Source: Candidula unifasciata (lineage: Eukaryota > Mollusca > Gastropoda > Stylommatophora > Geomitridae). From it: a DNA stretch of 64,000 nucleotides. Numbering within the stretch: position 1 is the stretch's first letter; each line of letters opens with the position of its first letter. The position numbers were made by a program, and so were the translations under genes. The stretch lies in NCBI GenBank assembly GCA_905116865.2, contig CAJHNH020002557.1, positions 356,501-420,500 of the forward strand, written 5' to 3'. The notes beneath the pieces are model-generated. The model saw only the letters and a program-made list of their open reading frames with translations. It did not search any database and was not told the origin of the DNA. Below, one piece after another: positions 31,916 through 44,534 of this stretch.

Positions 31916-32718
31916 GGTGGTGATATAGATGGGTGCTAGTACTAGCGGGGGAGATCAAGGTGGTGTGTATAGACGGGTGCTAGTACTAGCGGGGAAGATC
32001 ATGTGGTGTGTATAGACAGGTGCTAGTACTAGCAGGGGAGATCAAGGTGGTGTGTATAGACAGGTGCTAGTACTAGCGGGGAAGATCATGTGTATAGACG
32101 GGTGCTAGTACTAGCAGGGGGTTCTTAATTTATAACTTACCCCTGACGTCACGACAACGTCACAGGAGACATTCCCAATAAATTCTAGGGTGTTCAGGTT
32201 GTAGTTTCTCACGATTTCTCTACAGCCAAGTTTAGGCTTAGGGTTAGCATTAGAAGACACTAGATTAACACTCAAAAAAGCACCACACAACAGCACACTT
32301 CCAGCCCTTGAAACAATGGACTGTCAGGTCAGCTGTGGATTTCCCACGGGGATTTCGTGTTTGGGGTACGTTATAAATTAAGAACCAGCAGGGGAGATCA
32401 TGTGGTGTGTATGGTCGGGTGCTAGTACTAGCGGGGAAGATCATGTGGTGTGTATAGACAGGTGCTAGTACTAGCGGGGGAGATCAAGGTGGTGTGTATA
32501 GACAGGTGCTAGTACTAGCGGGGGAGATCAAGGTGGTGTGTATAGACGGGTGCTAGTACTAGCGGGGGAGATCAAGGTGGTGTGTATAGACGGGTGCTAG
32601 TACTAGCGGGGAAGATCAAGGTGTTGTGTATAGACGGGTGCTAGTACTAGCAGGGGAGATCAAAGTGGTGTGTATAGACAGGTGCTGGTACTAGCGGGGA
32701 AGATCATGTGGTGTGTCT
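31916..32718. repeat. Minisatellite, 44-bp unit, about 12 copies, split by a MITE
   Basis: Each unit contains the perfect 12-bp palindrome gctagtactagc and the stretch gagatcaaggtggtgtgtat. The array occupies 31916-32119 and 32387-32718. The intervening 267 bp is an inverted-repeat element. It lies on the donor-distal (acceptor) side of the 33-bp MTA cassette at 31834. Confidence 0.94.
32120..32386. mobile_element. MITE with 24-bp inverted repeats, nested in a minisatellite
   Basis: This is a 267-bp element. The ends ggttcttaatttataac...tacccc and its reverse complement differ at one of 24 positions. It is flanked by a perfect 7-bp repeat (agcaggg at 32113-32119 and 32387-32393). Near the left end it holds a perfect CRE palindrome (tgacgtca) and a second acgtcac. 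The superfamily is not recognised: terminal GGTTCTT with 7-bp duplication fits no family I can name securely. It interrupts the 44-bp array, so it is younger than the array. Confidence 0.88.
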
Positions 32719-33724
32719 AGGTGACAGCATTCGTTTCTCTCTGCATTATACATCAAATACAGCAATAGCTATAATCAAAGATGAGTGGCTGGAAGGGCGG
32801 AATGTAAGACAGGCCTGCTAAATATGTGTTCCTTTTTCTTAGAAGTTTTTCCTTTTTTATTCCTGTACCATCTCCACAACGAAGACTGGCTACAACATAC
32901 CACTACTGTCTTTGGAAATATTAGGCAGTCAGCCCCCATCTCTTCTATGGTGCAACTCTTATACTGTTGTGCAAATACCATGGGAACGAACCCTAGTGCT
33001 GGTGGATCATCAAATGGTTAACCAAACTCGCTAACCTCTAAACCATGGAGAAATAAAGCTGGTTTAAATCTCTCGCCCTCACTTTGCATGTCCGTCTTTC
33101 TCCCCCTCTCCCCCCCCCCCCACACCACCATGTATCTCCCACCTCTGCCTCTCTTAAAACTAACACATGAACATGGCACATGCAACTTTACAGTTTAAGA
33201 TTACTATTAAAATATGCAAGTGTTTCTGCATGTTACTGTTTATGGTGTTAGTAAATGATAACAACTGCCAAAATACAACATAAAGAACATACAGCATAAA
33301 CATTAAAACAGGAGCCTTGTTATGCCAGAACACCCTCACTGTCTGCACTATGACAGAAGCAAATGCAAAAATAACAACTCCACCGGTTCCAAGCTGAACA
33401 TCATCAGGGACTGGATCCCTCCCGTGAAACCCACCCATCACATATTGTGTCCTCTAACTTTTTACATTTGGCCAGAACATACAAAAGTAAAGAAACCTGG
33501 CTCCCAGTGGCCATTTTTATTTTCTGAAAGTGATATTATATTATCACACACCCCTCAGATCTCGGCTGTAAAGCAAAAATACATAACAGAGTCAATAGCC
33601 AGCATTTAAGCTAGTAGCACTGCACTGGCTCACTCACACCAGCACAGGTTCAATCCCCTGATATAGAAAGAATATGTTTTCAACCAGTACAGTTCCAGAG
33701 CCCTAGACCACTGACAATATATCT
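32719..33724. other. MTA intron, nothing recognised
   Basis: Unique AT-rich sequence with a run of 12 C at 33109. Confidence 0.6.
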
Positions 33725-36700
33725 GCCATATTACTACTACACATGCTGTTTAATCCCAGAGATCTGGGTCTGCCATATTATTACTACCATACTTGCTGTT
33801 TGATCACAGAGATCTGGGTCTGCCATATTACTACCATACTTGCTGTTTGATCACAGAGATCTGGGTCTGCCATATTACTACTACCATACTTGCTGTTTAA
33901 TCCCAGAGATCTGGGTCTGCCATATTACTACTACCATACTTGCTGTTTGATCCCAGAGATCTGGGTCTGCCATATTACTACCATACTTGCTGTTTAATCC
34001 CAGAGATCTGGGTCTGCCATATTACTACTACCATACTTGCTGTTTAATCACAGAGATCTGGGTCTGCCATATTATTACTACCATACTTGCTGTTTGATCA
34101 CAGAGATCTGGGTCTGCCATATTACTACTACCATACTTGCTGTTTGATCACAGAGATCTGGGTCTGCCATATTACTACCATACTTGCTGTTTAATCCCAG
34201 AGATCTGGGTCTGCTATATTACTACTACCATACTTGCTGTTTGATCCCAGAGATCTGGGTCTGCCATATTACTACTACCATACTTGCTGTTTAATCCCAG
34301 AGATCTGGGTCTGCTATATTACTACTACCATACTTGCTGTTTGATCCCAGAGATCTGGGTCTGCCATATTACTACTACCATACTTGCTGTTTAATCCCAG
34401 AGATCTGGGTCTGCTATATTACTACTACCATACTTGCTGTTTAATCCCAGAGATCTGGGTCTGCCATATTATTACTACCATACTTGCTGTTTGATCACAG
34501 AGATCTGGGTCTGCCATATTACTACTACCATACTTGCTGTTTGATCACAGAGATCTGGGTCTGCCATATTACTACCATACTTGCTGTTTAATCCCAGAGA
34601 TCTGGGTCTGCTATATTACTACTACCATACTTGCTGTTTGATCCCAGAGATCTGGGTCTGCCATATTACTACTACCATACTTGCTGTTTAATCCCAGAGA
34701 TCTGGGTCTGCTATATTACTACTACCATACTTGCTGTTTGATCACAGAGATCTGGGTCTGCCATATTACTACTACCATACTTGCTGTTTGATCACAGAGA
34801 TCTGGGTCTGCCATATTACTACTACCATACTTGCTGTTTAATCCCAGAGATCTGGGTCTGCCATATTACTACTACCATACTTGCTGTTTAATCCCAGAGA
34901 TCTGGGTCTGCCATATTACTACTACCATACTTGCTGTTTGATCACAGAGATCTGGGTCTGCCATATTACTACCATACTTGCTGTTTGATCACAGAGATCT
35001 GGGTCTGCTATACTACTACCATACTTGCTGTTTGATCACAGAGATCTGGGTCTGCTATATTACTACCATACTTGCTGTTTGATCCCAGAGATCTGGGTCT
35101 GCCATATTACTACTACCATACTTGCTGTTTAATCCCAGAGATCTGGGTCTGCCATATTACTACTACCATACTTGCTGTTTGATCCCAGAGATCTGGGTCT
35201 GCCATATTACTACTACCATACTTGCTGTTTGATCACAGAGATCTGGGTCTGCCATATTACTACTACCATACTTGCTGTTTGATCTCAGAGATCTGGGTCT
35301 GCCATATTACTACTACCATACTTGCTGTTTAATCACAGAGATCTGGGTCTGCCATATTACTACTACCATACTTGCTGTTTGATCCCAGAGATCTGGGTCT
35401 GCCATATTACTACTACCATACTTGCTGTTTGATCACAGAGATCTGGGTCTGCTATACTACTACCATACTTGCTGTTTGATCCCAGAGATCTGGGTCTGCC
35501 ATATTACTACTACCATACTTGCTGTTTAATCCCAGAGATCTGGGTCTGCCATATTACTACTACCATACTTGCTGTTTAATCCCAGAGATCTGGGTCTGCC
35601 ATATTACTACTACCATACTTGCTGTTTGATCACAGAGATCTGGGTCTGCCATATTACTACCATACTTGCTGTTTGATCACAGAGATCTGGGTCTGCTATA
35701 CTACTACCATACTTGCTGTTTGATCACAGAGATCTGGGTCTGCTATATTACTACCATACTTGCTGTTTGATCCCAGAGATCTGGGTCTGCCATATTACTA
35801 CTACCATACTTGCTGTTTAATCCCAGAGATCTGGGTCTGCCATATTACTACTACCATACTTGCTGTTTGATCCCAGAGATCTGGGTCTGCCATATTACTA
35901 CTACCATACTTGCTGTTTGATCACAGAGATCTGGGTCTGCCATATTACTACTACCATACTTGCTGTTTGATCACAGAGATCTGGGTCTGCCATATTACTA
36001 CTACCATACTTGCTGTTTAATCACAGAGATCTGGGTCTGCCATATTACTACTACCATACTTGCTGTTTGATCCCAGAGATCTGGGTCTGCCATATTACTA
36101 CTACCATACTTGCTGTTTGATCACAGAGATCTGGGTCTGCTATACTACTACCATACTTGCTGTTTGATCCCAGAGATCTGGGTCTGCCATATTACTACTA
36201 CCATACTTGCTGTTTGATCCCAGAGATCTGGGTCTGCCATATTACTACTACCATACTTGCTGTTTGATCACAGAGATCTGGGTCTGCTATACTACTACCA
36301 TACTTGCTGTTTGATCCCAGAGATCTGGGTCTGCCATATTACTACTACCATACTTGCTGTTTAATCCCAGAGATCTGGGTCTGCCATATTACTACTACCA
36401 TACTTGCTGTTTGATCACAGAGATCTGGATCTGCCATATTACTACTACCATACTTGCTGTTTGATCCCAGAGATCTGGGTCTGCGATACTACTACCATAC
36501 TTGCTGTTTGATCCCAGAGATCTGGGTCTGCCATATTACTACTACCATACTTGCTGTTTGATCACAGAGATCTGGGTCTGCCATATTACTACTACCATAC
36601 TTGCTGTTTGATTCCAGAGATCTGGGTCTGCTATACTACTACCATACTTTCTGTTTGATCACAGAGATCTGGATCTGCCATATTACTACCATACTTGCTG

Positions 36701-37812
36701 TTTGATCACAGAGATCTGGGTCTGCTATACTACTACCATACTTGCTGTTTGATCACAGAGATCTGGATCTGCCATATTACTACCATACTTGCTGTTTAAT
36801 CCCAGAGATCTGGGTCTGCCATATTACTACTACCATACTTGCTGTTTGATCACAGAGATCTGGGTCTGCTATACTACTACCATACTTGCTGTTTGATCAC
36901 AGAGATCTGGATCTGCCATACTACTACCATACTTGCTGTTTGATCACAGAGATCTGGATCTGCCATACTACTACCATACTTGCTGTTTGATCACAGAGAT
37001 CTGGATCTGCCATACTACTACCATACTTGCTGTTTAATCCCAGAGATCTGGATCTGCCATACTACTACCATACGTGCTGATTGATCACAGAGATCTGGAT
37101 TTGCCATATTACTACCATACTTTCTGTTTGATCACAGAGATTTGGATCTGCCATACTACTACCATACTTGCTGTTTGATCACAGAGATCTGGATCTGCCA
37201 TATTACTACCATACTTGCTGTCTGATCACAGAGATCTGGATCTGCCATACTACTACCATACTTGCTGTTTGATCACAGAGATCTGGATCTGCCATACTAC
37301 TACCATACTTGCTGTTTGATCAGAGATCTGGGTCTGCGATACTACTACCATACTTGCTGTTTGATCACAGAGATCTGGATCTGCCATACTACTACCTTAC
37401 TTGCTGTTTGATCACAGAGATCTGGATCTGCCATACTACTACCATACTTGCTGTTTGATCACAGAGATCTGGATCTGCCATACTACTACCATACTTGCTG
37501 TTTGATCACTGAGATCTGGATCTGCCATACTACTACCATACTTGCTGTTTGATCACAGAGATCTGGATCTGCCATACTACTACCATACTTGCTGTTTGAT
37601 CACAGAGATCTGGATTTGCCATATTACTACCATACTTTCTGTTTGATCACAGAGATCTGGATCTGCCATACTACTACCATACTTGCTGTTTGATCACAGA
37701 GATCTGGATCTGCCATATTACTACCATACTTGCTGTCTGGTCACAGAGATCTGGGTCTGCCATACTACTACCATACTTGCTGTTTGATCACATAAATCTG
37801 GGTCTACCATGA
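33725..37812. repeat. Minisatellite, 50/47-bp unit, about 84 copies, 4.1 kb
   Basis: The unit contains accatacttgctgtttgatc and agagatctgggtctgc. A three-base deletion (ctactac to ctac) makes 47-bp units. It separates the two 33-bp MTA cassette exons. Blocks of variant units recur with an offset of about 688 bp (for example 34961 and 35649), so multi-unit segments have been duplicated. The right third is more diverged (gatctggat variant). Confidence 0.97.
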
Positions 37813-37989
37813 CACTCTCAACATGCTGTTATAACATACAAGTAATCTGACGTACAAGAGATGTATAATGTCATAGGAAAATGAATTATTTGTAAACACC
37901 CATAAACAAATGCCAAACAACACCAAGTTACATGAGAAGCACAGATGTCCGGCTCCTATTAGGGACTGCGAGCAAACATCACAATCAGT

Positions 37990-38178
37990 TGCAAGACACT
38001 GAGAAGGGGACATTTTGTTCTATCTCCCTTTAACATTTGTGTGCAAGACACAGAATGGCACACTTTGTTCTACCTCCCATTAACATTTCTGTGCAAGACA
38101 CAGAATGGCACACTTTGTTCTACCTCCCATTAACATTTGTGTGCAAGACACAGAATGGCACACTTTGTTCTATCTCCC
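37990..38178. repeat. Tandem repeat, 50-bp unit, 3 to 4 copies
   Basis: The unit contains gtgcaagacacagaatggca and cactttgttctacctccc. It is distinct from the array to its left. Confidence 0.9.
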
Positions 38179-38179
38179 G

Positions 38180-38400
38180 GTAGATCCTTTTTCTTCTGTA
38201 TGTGCCCTAACATGGTGGCCAACATGCTGTGTTGTGGTATACAGCTGGATGCCATAGCTGTGCCTTTCAGCGCAATACAATCAATCTAACAGGAAAATCC
38301 CTTTTTGTCACCGTTTACAAGATGCTTGTTAAGAGGCAGTGGTACTATTCTCCAAAAATGGGTCCCAGAACCCACATGGGGCGACAGGGGTCAAACCGAG
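38180..38400 (-). mobile_element. SINE-like family B, minus copy
   Basis: Contains aacatgctgtgttgtggtat, caagatgcttgttaagaggc and ggtcccagaacccacatggg. The last block is the single-copy equivalent of the 55-bp array unit. Confidence 0.76.
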
Positions 38401-38599
38401 GACAATCAAATTCCATACTAGCCAACGAAACATTTCTCTTCTGTGTTATCGCAACAGAAACCAAACAATCTTCTAAGAAACTCAGTAGCTTGAGTAACTC
38501 AGCAGCTACTCCACATGTCCACTGGTCAGTTGGTCCTGGGTTCTTCACCTCCTCCTTCTTTGAGTTCATCAGCTGTGCTTTGGTGGAAAGATCTGGTTG

Positions 38600-38830
38600 T
38601 TCACCCACTGCTAGATTCAAGTCTTCTTTCAGAACCTGCGTGTTGCGTGCACATCCATTTTACAGATCTGGCCTCTTTTTATGAATGCCCTGTTGGTTCC
38701 TTGCCTCTTGGGCAGATGCATTCTGACTTCAGGGGGGAAATCCAATTATTCAACTCTTATGACATGCTTGTTACGGAGGCAGCGGATCTATTCTTGTTTT
38801 CCCAACAATGGGCGTCCAGAATAGAAAATA
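38600..38830 (-). mobile_element. SINE-like family B, minus copy
   Basis: Contains cacatccattttacagatct, actcttatgacatgcttgtt and ggaggcagcggatctattc. Confidence 0.78.
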
Positions 38831-39352
38831 ATGTAAATGAAGCATTGCTTCAGCCATACCCCGGTACCACCAGTCATAGTTCTCTAATGAAGTTGGTTAT
38901 ATCTCCTGTCTTGACCTTGAGAATGGCTTAGGTGTGCTACTCCAGGCTTTACTCCAAGGCCCTATATTCAGGCTAGTATCTCAGATTCATCAATATCCAA
39001 CAACTTAATCCATTACAGCAGATCTGTCCATGCTTCTTCGCACTTCAGTTGTGTGCATTACTCACATGTGAGGTATGCCCCATCGGGGACAGAGCCACCA
39101 CTGTCAACTCCTGCTTACAGAACTCAACATGTCAAAATAAGCCTCATCATGCACAAGCATCTTGGCTGATATCAGCTGACACATCAGGTCTGGAAGTCTT
39201 TCTATATAATCCCCCCACCCGGACCTAAGTGTCCCTAACCCGTTCAGGAGAGCAACTATGAATGTGTCCCCGTGCCATATCTATACAAGCAGCTAACACA
39301 GACAACATCCACCACCAACACACACAGATATGCAAACAACACCCAAACACAC
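38831..39352. other. MTA intron, nothing recognised
   Basis: Unique sequence 3' of the 33-bp cassette at 39353. Confidence 0.6.
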
Positions 39353-39385
39353 CTCCATCTTCTTCTGTCTCTTCCTGTAGAGCGC
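39353..39385 (-). CDS. MTA: MTA cassette exon, copy 1 (33 bp, acidic)
   Basis: This is a candidate 33-bp exon in the BAH region of the MTA gene. On the minus strand it is preceded by an acceptor (attcgcag) and followed by a donor (gtgtgttt). With one base borrowed from the previous exon it reads x-ALQEETEEDG and leaves one base (G). That base completes a Glu codon with the first two bases of exon 23559-23878, giving [12 protein letters not shown], which resembles the EEGEIEEE stretch of vertebrate MTA1. The exon is phase 1 at both ends, so including or skipping it keeps the frame. It resembles exon 31834-31866 (20 of 33 bases identical). It is short, so the call rests on splice sites, phase and the acidic match together. 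Confidence 0.65.
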
Positions 39386-40268
39386 CTGCGAATTAAAACA
39401 AACATTCAGTAATCAGCAGAGTTACGTCCCTTGCCGTGAATCCCCTCTCCTGTGTCCAGCAATACCACCTCTTTGAGCCACTTCCCGGCCAGTATCTTCA
39501 TATGTGTAGCATGCGCACAGCTTCTGTCGTTCAAGCATGCGATTGAGATTTTGTGACAAGACACATCCTTAAAGATAAGCGATTGTATGTATCTGAGTTT
39601 GTAATTAATCCTTGTCTGTTAGTTTCTTACGCTGATGAAGGTTTTCTAACCAAAACATTCATTTTTGTCGGTCGTGACTGTGGTATGGTGAAGCTGATCG
39701 TTTGCTAGTTCTACTTTTCTGTTCAACTGGTATTCAGTAATATAACAGGCATATGTCTGTTCCTGCTGTTCTGTGCGCGTGCGTGTGCGTGGGAGGGAGA
39801 GATTTAAGAGACTAAAAAAAAAAACAGCAAATAGCCCTGTCTTAAAAGCCATTCACAGAAAGAAGCATACACTAAACATAATGATACAGATGTTTCACGG
39901 GAGGAGTAAAGACATCCAGCATAATATCATTCAACTCCGGTGGCCACCAGATACGAAACCAGATTCTCACATCATCCACTTCGTATCTATGCGTCCTCCC
40001 CTTCCTCCCTCCTGCTACTGCTTCCTCTTTTAAGTTCGTTCTCTAAAAACAGCAAACTCTAGTAGTTCTAGTGTAGTCCTCACAAACACTACGGTGTTCA
40101 TCACTTTACTGTGTATTTGTCTACAACTTTCAACCATCTATGCAGGTAACAGGCCCCAAAAATGCCATGTCTGTCTCTTCTAGTTCTGTAATACCTGGAG
40201 AACTCAGCTTTAACACTAGCGCCTTTGTTTTATACCACGCACACACACACACACACACACACAGAGAA

Positions 40269-40299
<31 letters not shown>

Positions 40300-41039
40300 A
40301 AGAATCAGGCCAAACAACAATTCAGTAAGCTGATTCCTGTATCTGTGACAGTGATAACATACCCAGTAACTGGGTACGTGACCTGTCCTGCACTAGGCTG
40401 TTCATCAAATAACGCAGCTCATAATCAGGATTCACAGAACAGGGTCCACTTTTGGAAACACCAGGGCTCTTTAGGAGAGAAAAAGAGGGCGATGGGACAC
40501 ACTCACAGTACTACAAACATCTACGTCAGGTGCCCACACAAACAGCATGTAAGTGCGACATCCGTAGCCCCCCAGAAAACCATTAATTTATGACAGCTAC
40601 AAACGTGTTGTCTAAAGTCTCCAGCCCGCTCAATCCCAACTAGTCCCCGCCTCCTTGGGCCATTAAAGTCTAACTATTGTCAAGTGTGCTGCAGCTTCCA
40701 AATCTCTCCCACCGCCGTAGGACCAGACAGCAGGCGGGCTGCCCCACATCTCGACACGGTCACGACAACACTGCAGTAAATCCTGACCTCAATGCATCCC
40801 CTGTAGGACAAATTAAACTTATGATGATAAGGACTAGTTAATGTTGGCTGGCACACCCGCCTGCTCTTACAGGTCAGTAGGCTGTTTGTCGCATGGAGTC
40901 CCAGTCGGCGCATTCCTTCAACAAACAACTTGAATATACTAGTTTGATCATGAGCTACAACAGACGCAGCAACTGAAATAATAGCAGGAGTACAACGGGG
41001 ATGACTGTGTCATCTGTATCATTATTTGCAAAACTAAAA
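39386..41039. other. Probable MTA intron, no exon found
   Basis: Searched on the minus strand for the start of the BAH domain (expected YRVGDYV, FYRRRDI or ALADKH motifs) without success. Holds the CA/GA microsatellite. Confidence 0.5.
40239..40304. repeat. (CA)n/(GA)n compound microsatellite
   Basis: About 11 CA repeats pass into interrupted GA repeats. Confidence 0.95.
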
Positions 41040-41130
41040 TTGTGAAACAAGACCAAAGTCCAGGAGTGGACGAATAGCCAGTACTTTCCGCCGGTGTTGA
41101 CAACCGGTGAACGCAAAGAAGAAGTATACA
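41040..41130 (+). mobile_element. SINE-like family B, 3' fragment
   Basis: Contains caaagtccaggagtggacga, ctttccgccggtgttgacaa and ggtgaacgcaaagaagaag. The 3' end with AAG tail is intact. Confidence 0.75.
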
Positions 41131-41489
41131 CTATAGACTGGATGTATGAGAGAAGGATCCTGCTGCCTGGTCTCTACAATACTGCCCTGATTCTGTATTA
41201 TGCAGAGGATATGCTTCATTCCTGGCCTTAACTGATACCGCTATGGGTTGATTCGCATGGCTTGCACACACCACATCACAGTATCGTCTGGGGGAGGGGA
41301 CAGACAAGACAACAATAACAAGCAGAGAGGTGGAATCAAATGGGCCCTAGTGGAACAGGGAAGTCTTGGTTTTAAGAAAGAAAAAAAAAGCATCGAGCAG
41401 ACAGACCTAAAAATAAAATAACTAGAACGATCTCCTACAAGAACCCACAAAGTCAGAGGAATCAAGTACATGAGCCTTCTCCCACGCCT

Positions 41490-41735
41490 TCAGATTTTTT
41501 CAGCATTGGTGCTAGACCGATGTTTTACAGACCAATCGGCGCTTGGTGCAGGATGTGGTCAGCATAATGCCCGTGGTCAGCATAATTCCGGTGGTCAGCA
41601 TAATGCCGGCCTATGTAGGCTGGGTCGAACTGGGTCATTAAAAAAAAAAAACGTCCGGCTCCTTCAGGAACTGAGCCTATAACTTTGGGATCCGCAGGCG
41701 AGAGTGTAGCCGCTGCACCTCGGCGGAGTTTAGCA
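41490..41735 (-). mobile_element. SINE family A, minus copy with internal expansion
   Basis: Reversed tail (gtgctagaccgatgttttac), body (ggctgggtcgaactgggtca), a run of 12 A, and head (gtgtagccgctgcacctcgg). The centre has a short triplicated ggtcagcataatgcc. Confidence 0.75.
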
Positions 41736-41767
41736 GTGTGCTCATATGTCTATCGGGGCATTTGAAT

Positions 41768-42470
41768 CACAGCCCATGGAGATGGTAAAGGGAGGTATAG
41801 GAATCATAGCCCATGGAGATGGTAAAGGGGGGTGAGGGAATCACATCTTATAGCGATGGCAAGGGAGGTGAGGGAATCACAGCTTATTGTGATGGCAAGG
41901 GAGGTGATGGAATCACATCTTATAGCGATGGCAAGGGAGTTGAGGGAATCACATCTTATAGCGAGGGCAAGGGAGTTGAGGGAATCACATCTTATAGCGA
42001 TGGCAAGGGAAGTGATGGAATCACAGCTTATAGCGATGGCAAGGGAGTTGAGGGAATCACATCTTATAGCGATGGCAAGGGAAGTGATGGAATCACAGCT
42101 TATAGTGATGGCAAGGGAAGTGATGGAATCACAGCTTATAGCGATGGCAAGGGAAGTGATGGAATTACAGCTTATAGTGATGGCAAGGGAAGTGATGGAA
42201 TCACAGCTTATAGCGATGGCAAGGGAGTTGAGAGAATCACAGCTTATAGCGATGGCAAGGGAGTTGAGGGAATCACATCTTATAGCGATGGCAAGGGAGT
42301 TGAGAGAATCACATCTTATAGCGATGGCAAGGGAGTTGAGAGAATCACATCTTATAGCGATGGCAAGGGAGTTGAGAGAATCACAGCTTATAGCGATGGC
42401 AAGGGAGTTGAGGGAATCGCAGCCCATGGTGATGGCAAGAGAGGTGAGGAAACCACAGCCCATGGTGTGG
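41768..42470. repeat. Minisatellite, 36-bp unit, about 19 copies
   Basis: The unit contains gaatcacatcttatagcgat and ggcaagggagttgag. The 36-bp length gives open frames of over 200 codons on both strands, which I regard as artefacts. Confidence 0.96.
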
Positions 42471-43530
42471 TTAGCAAGATAATGCCTGCTATCGCAAGAT
42501 TCTTCCACAATAAGTGCACGAGGTTTCAGGACCACTGCTGCCAATCACATGTATTTGTGTTGCTTCTCAGACGCTATCTGCAACACTTTTCTCCTTTGTT
42601 CCTTTCCCATTACTAAAATCTCCTCTCCATGTAAAAAGATTCGAGACACACACAAAAATGCTGCACGCAAGTGTACCTGACGCCAGTTGTCTAAAAGCCT
42701 TAGCTGGATGAGAAGGAAGAGAGGATGAGAAAAAGAATAAACCGGAGAAAAGGAAGAAAAAAGGCAATACTCGCCATTGAGACCACTTGTAATATACCAG
42801 CAGTTTCCTATATTATTTAGCACCAAATAACCACTTGGTGGTGAAACTGATGTATGACAAGCTAGATGCTGTATTTGTCCTTTGGGAGCCAGTAAACGGT
42901 ATGTAGGCACAAGCAGATCATCACGGTCTACAGAGAATCGTGCTGAGAAGAGTGCCACAAGGGGATGTGACCAACGCTCAATACTCAGGGAAGTGGCGAG
43001 ACGAACATACAGTCACACTGTTACTGGTATCATCAGAACTGGAAATCTTCACCTGCTGCTGAAGGTTGGAACGGTGTGCGTCTTGAAATGTCTCAAGCAC
43101 TACGATGTCGCTTTGTGCGTCAAAACCCATACTATCAAGCAAACAACACTACAGATCCAAGCGAAATTTCTTTAGAATTAACCAGGGTTCCCAACCAAAT
43201 CAAGCACGGACAACTGCAAATGTTCAAGGTGAGCCGAACGACATCATACACTTGGCAGACATGTCTCTCTTAAACACAAGAAGCTCGACTATGCCTCGAG
43301 CACCAAGGGCATTGGGGGGGGGGGGGGTCATCATCATCATCATCATCATCACAATCACACCCTTGAATTAGCCATGTTCAACCACTGACCAGGGAGCTAG
43401 GCAGAGCATGGGTGGATTGACTGCTTCAGCACCTGTATATTACCTAGAAACAATGCCAATTACAGCTAAATGCTCTGGTTATTCAACGTCGTCGTGGTTT
43501 ACAGGCAGGTTCTCAGAGGACTTGCTTTCT
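42471..43530. other. Probable intron, nothing recognised
   Basis: Unique sequence with a run of 13 G at 43315 followed by (TCA)n at 43328-43349. Confidence 0.55.

Positions 43531-44534
<1,004 letters not shown>

Noticed and set aside
32111..32296. 61-codon minus frame inside the MITE
   Set aside because: It is too short for a transposase and shows no recognisable motif; the element is non-coding.
33725..37812. CRISPR-like array of about 50-bp periodic repeats
   Set aside because: There are no unique spacers between repeats, the whole period is conserved, and the setting is an animal intron. It is a minisatellite.
41804..42616. Frames of 216-267 codons on both strands
   Set aside because: Explained by the 36-bp minisatellite. 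The short unique extension has no homology or splice support.
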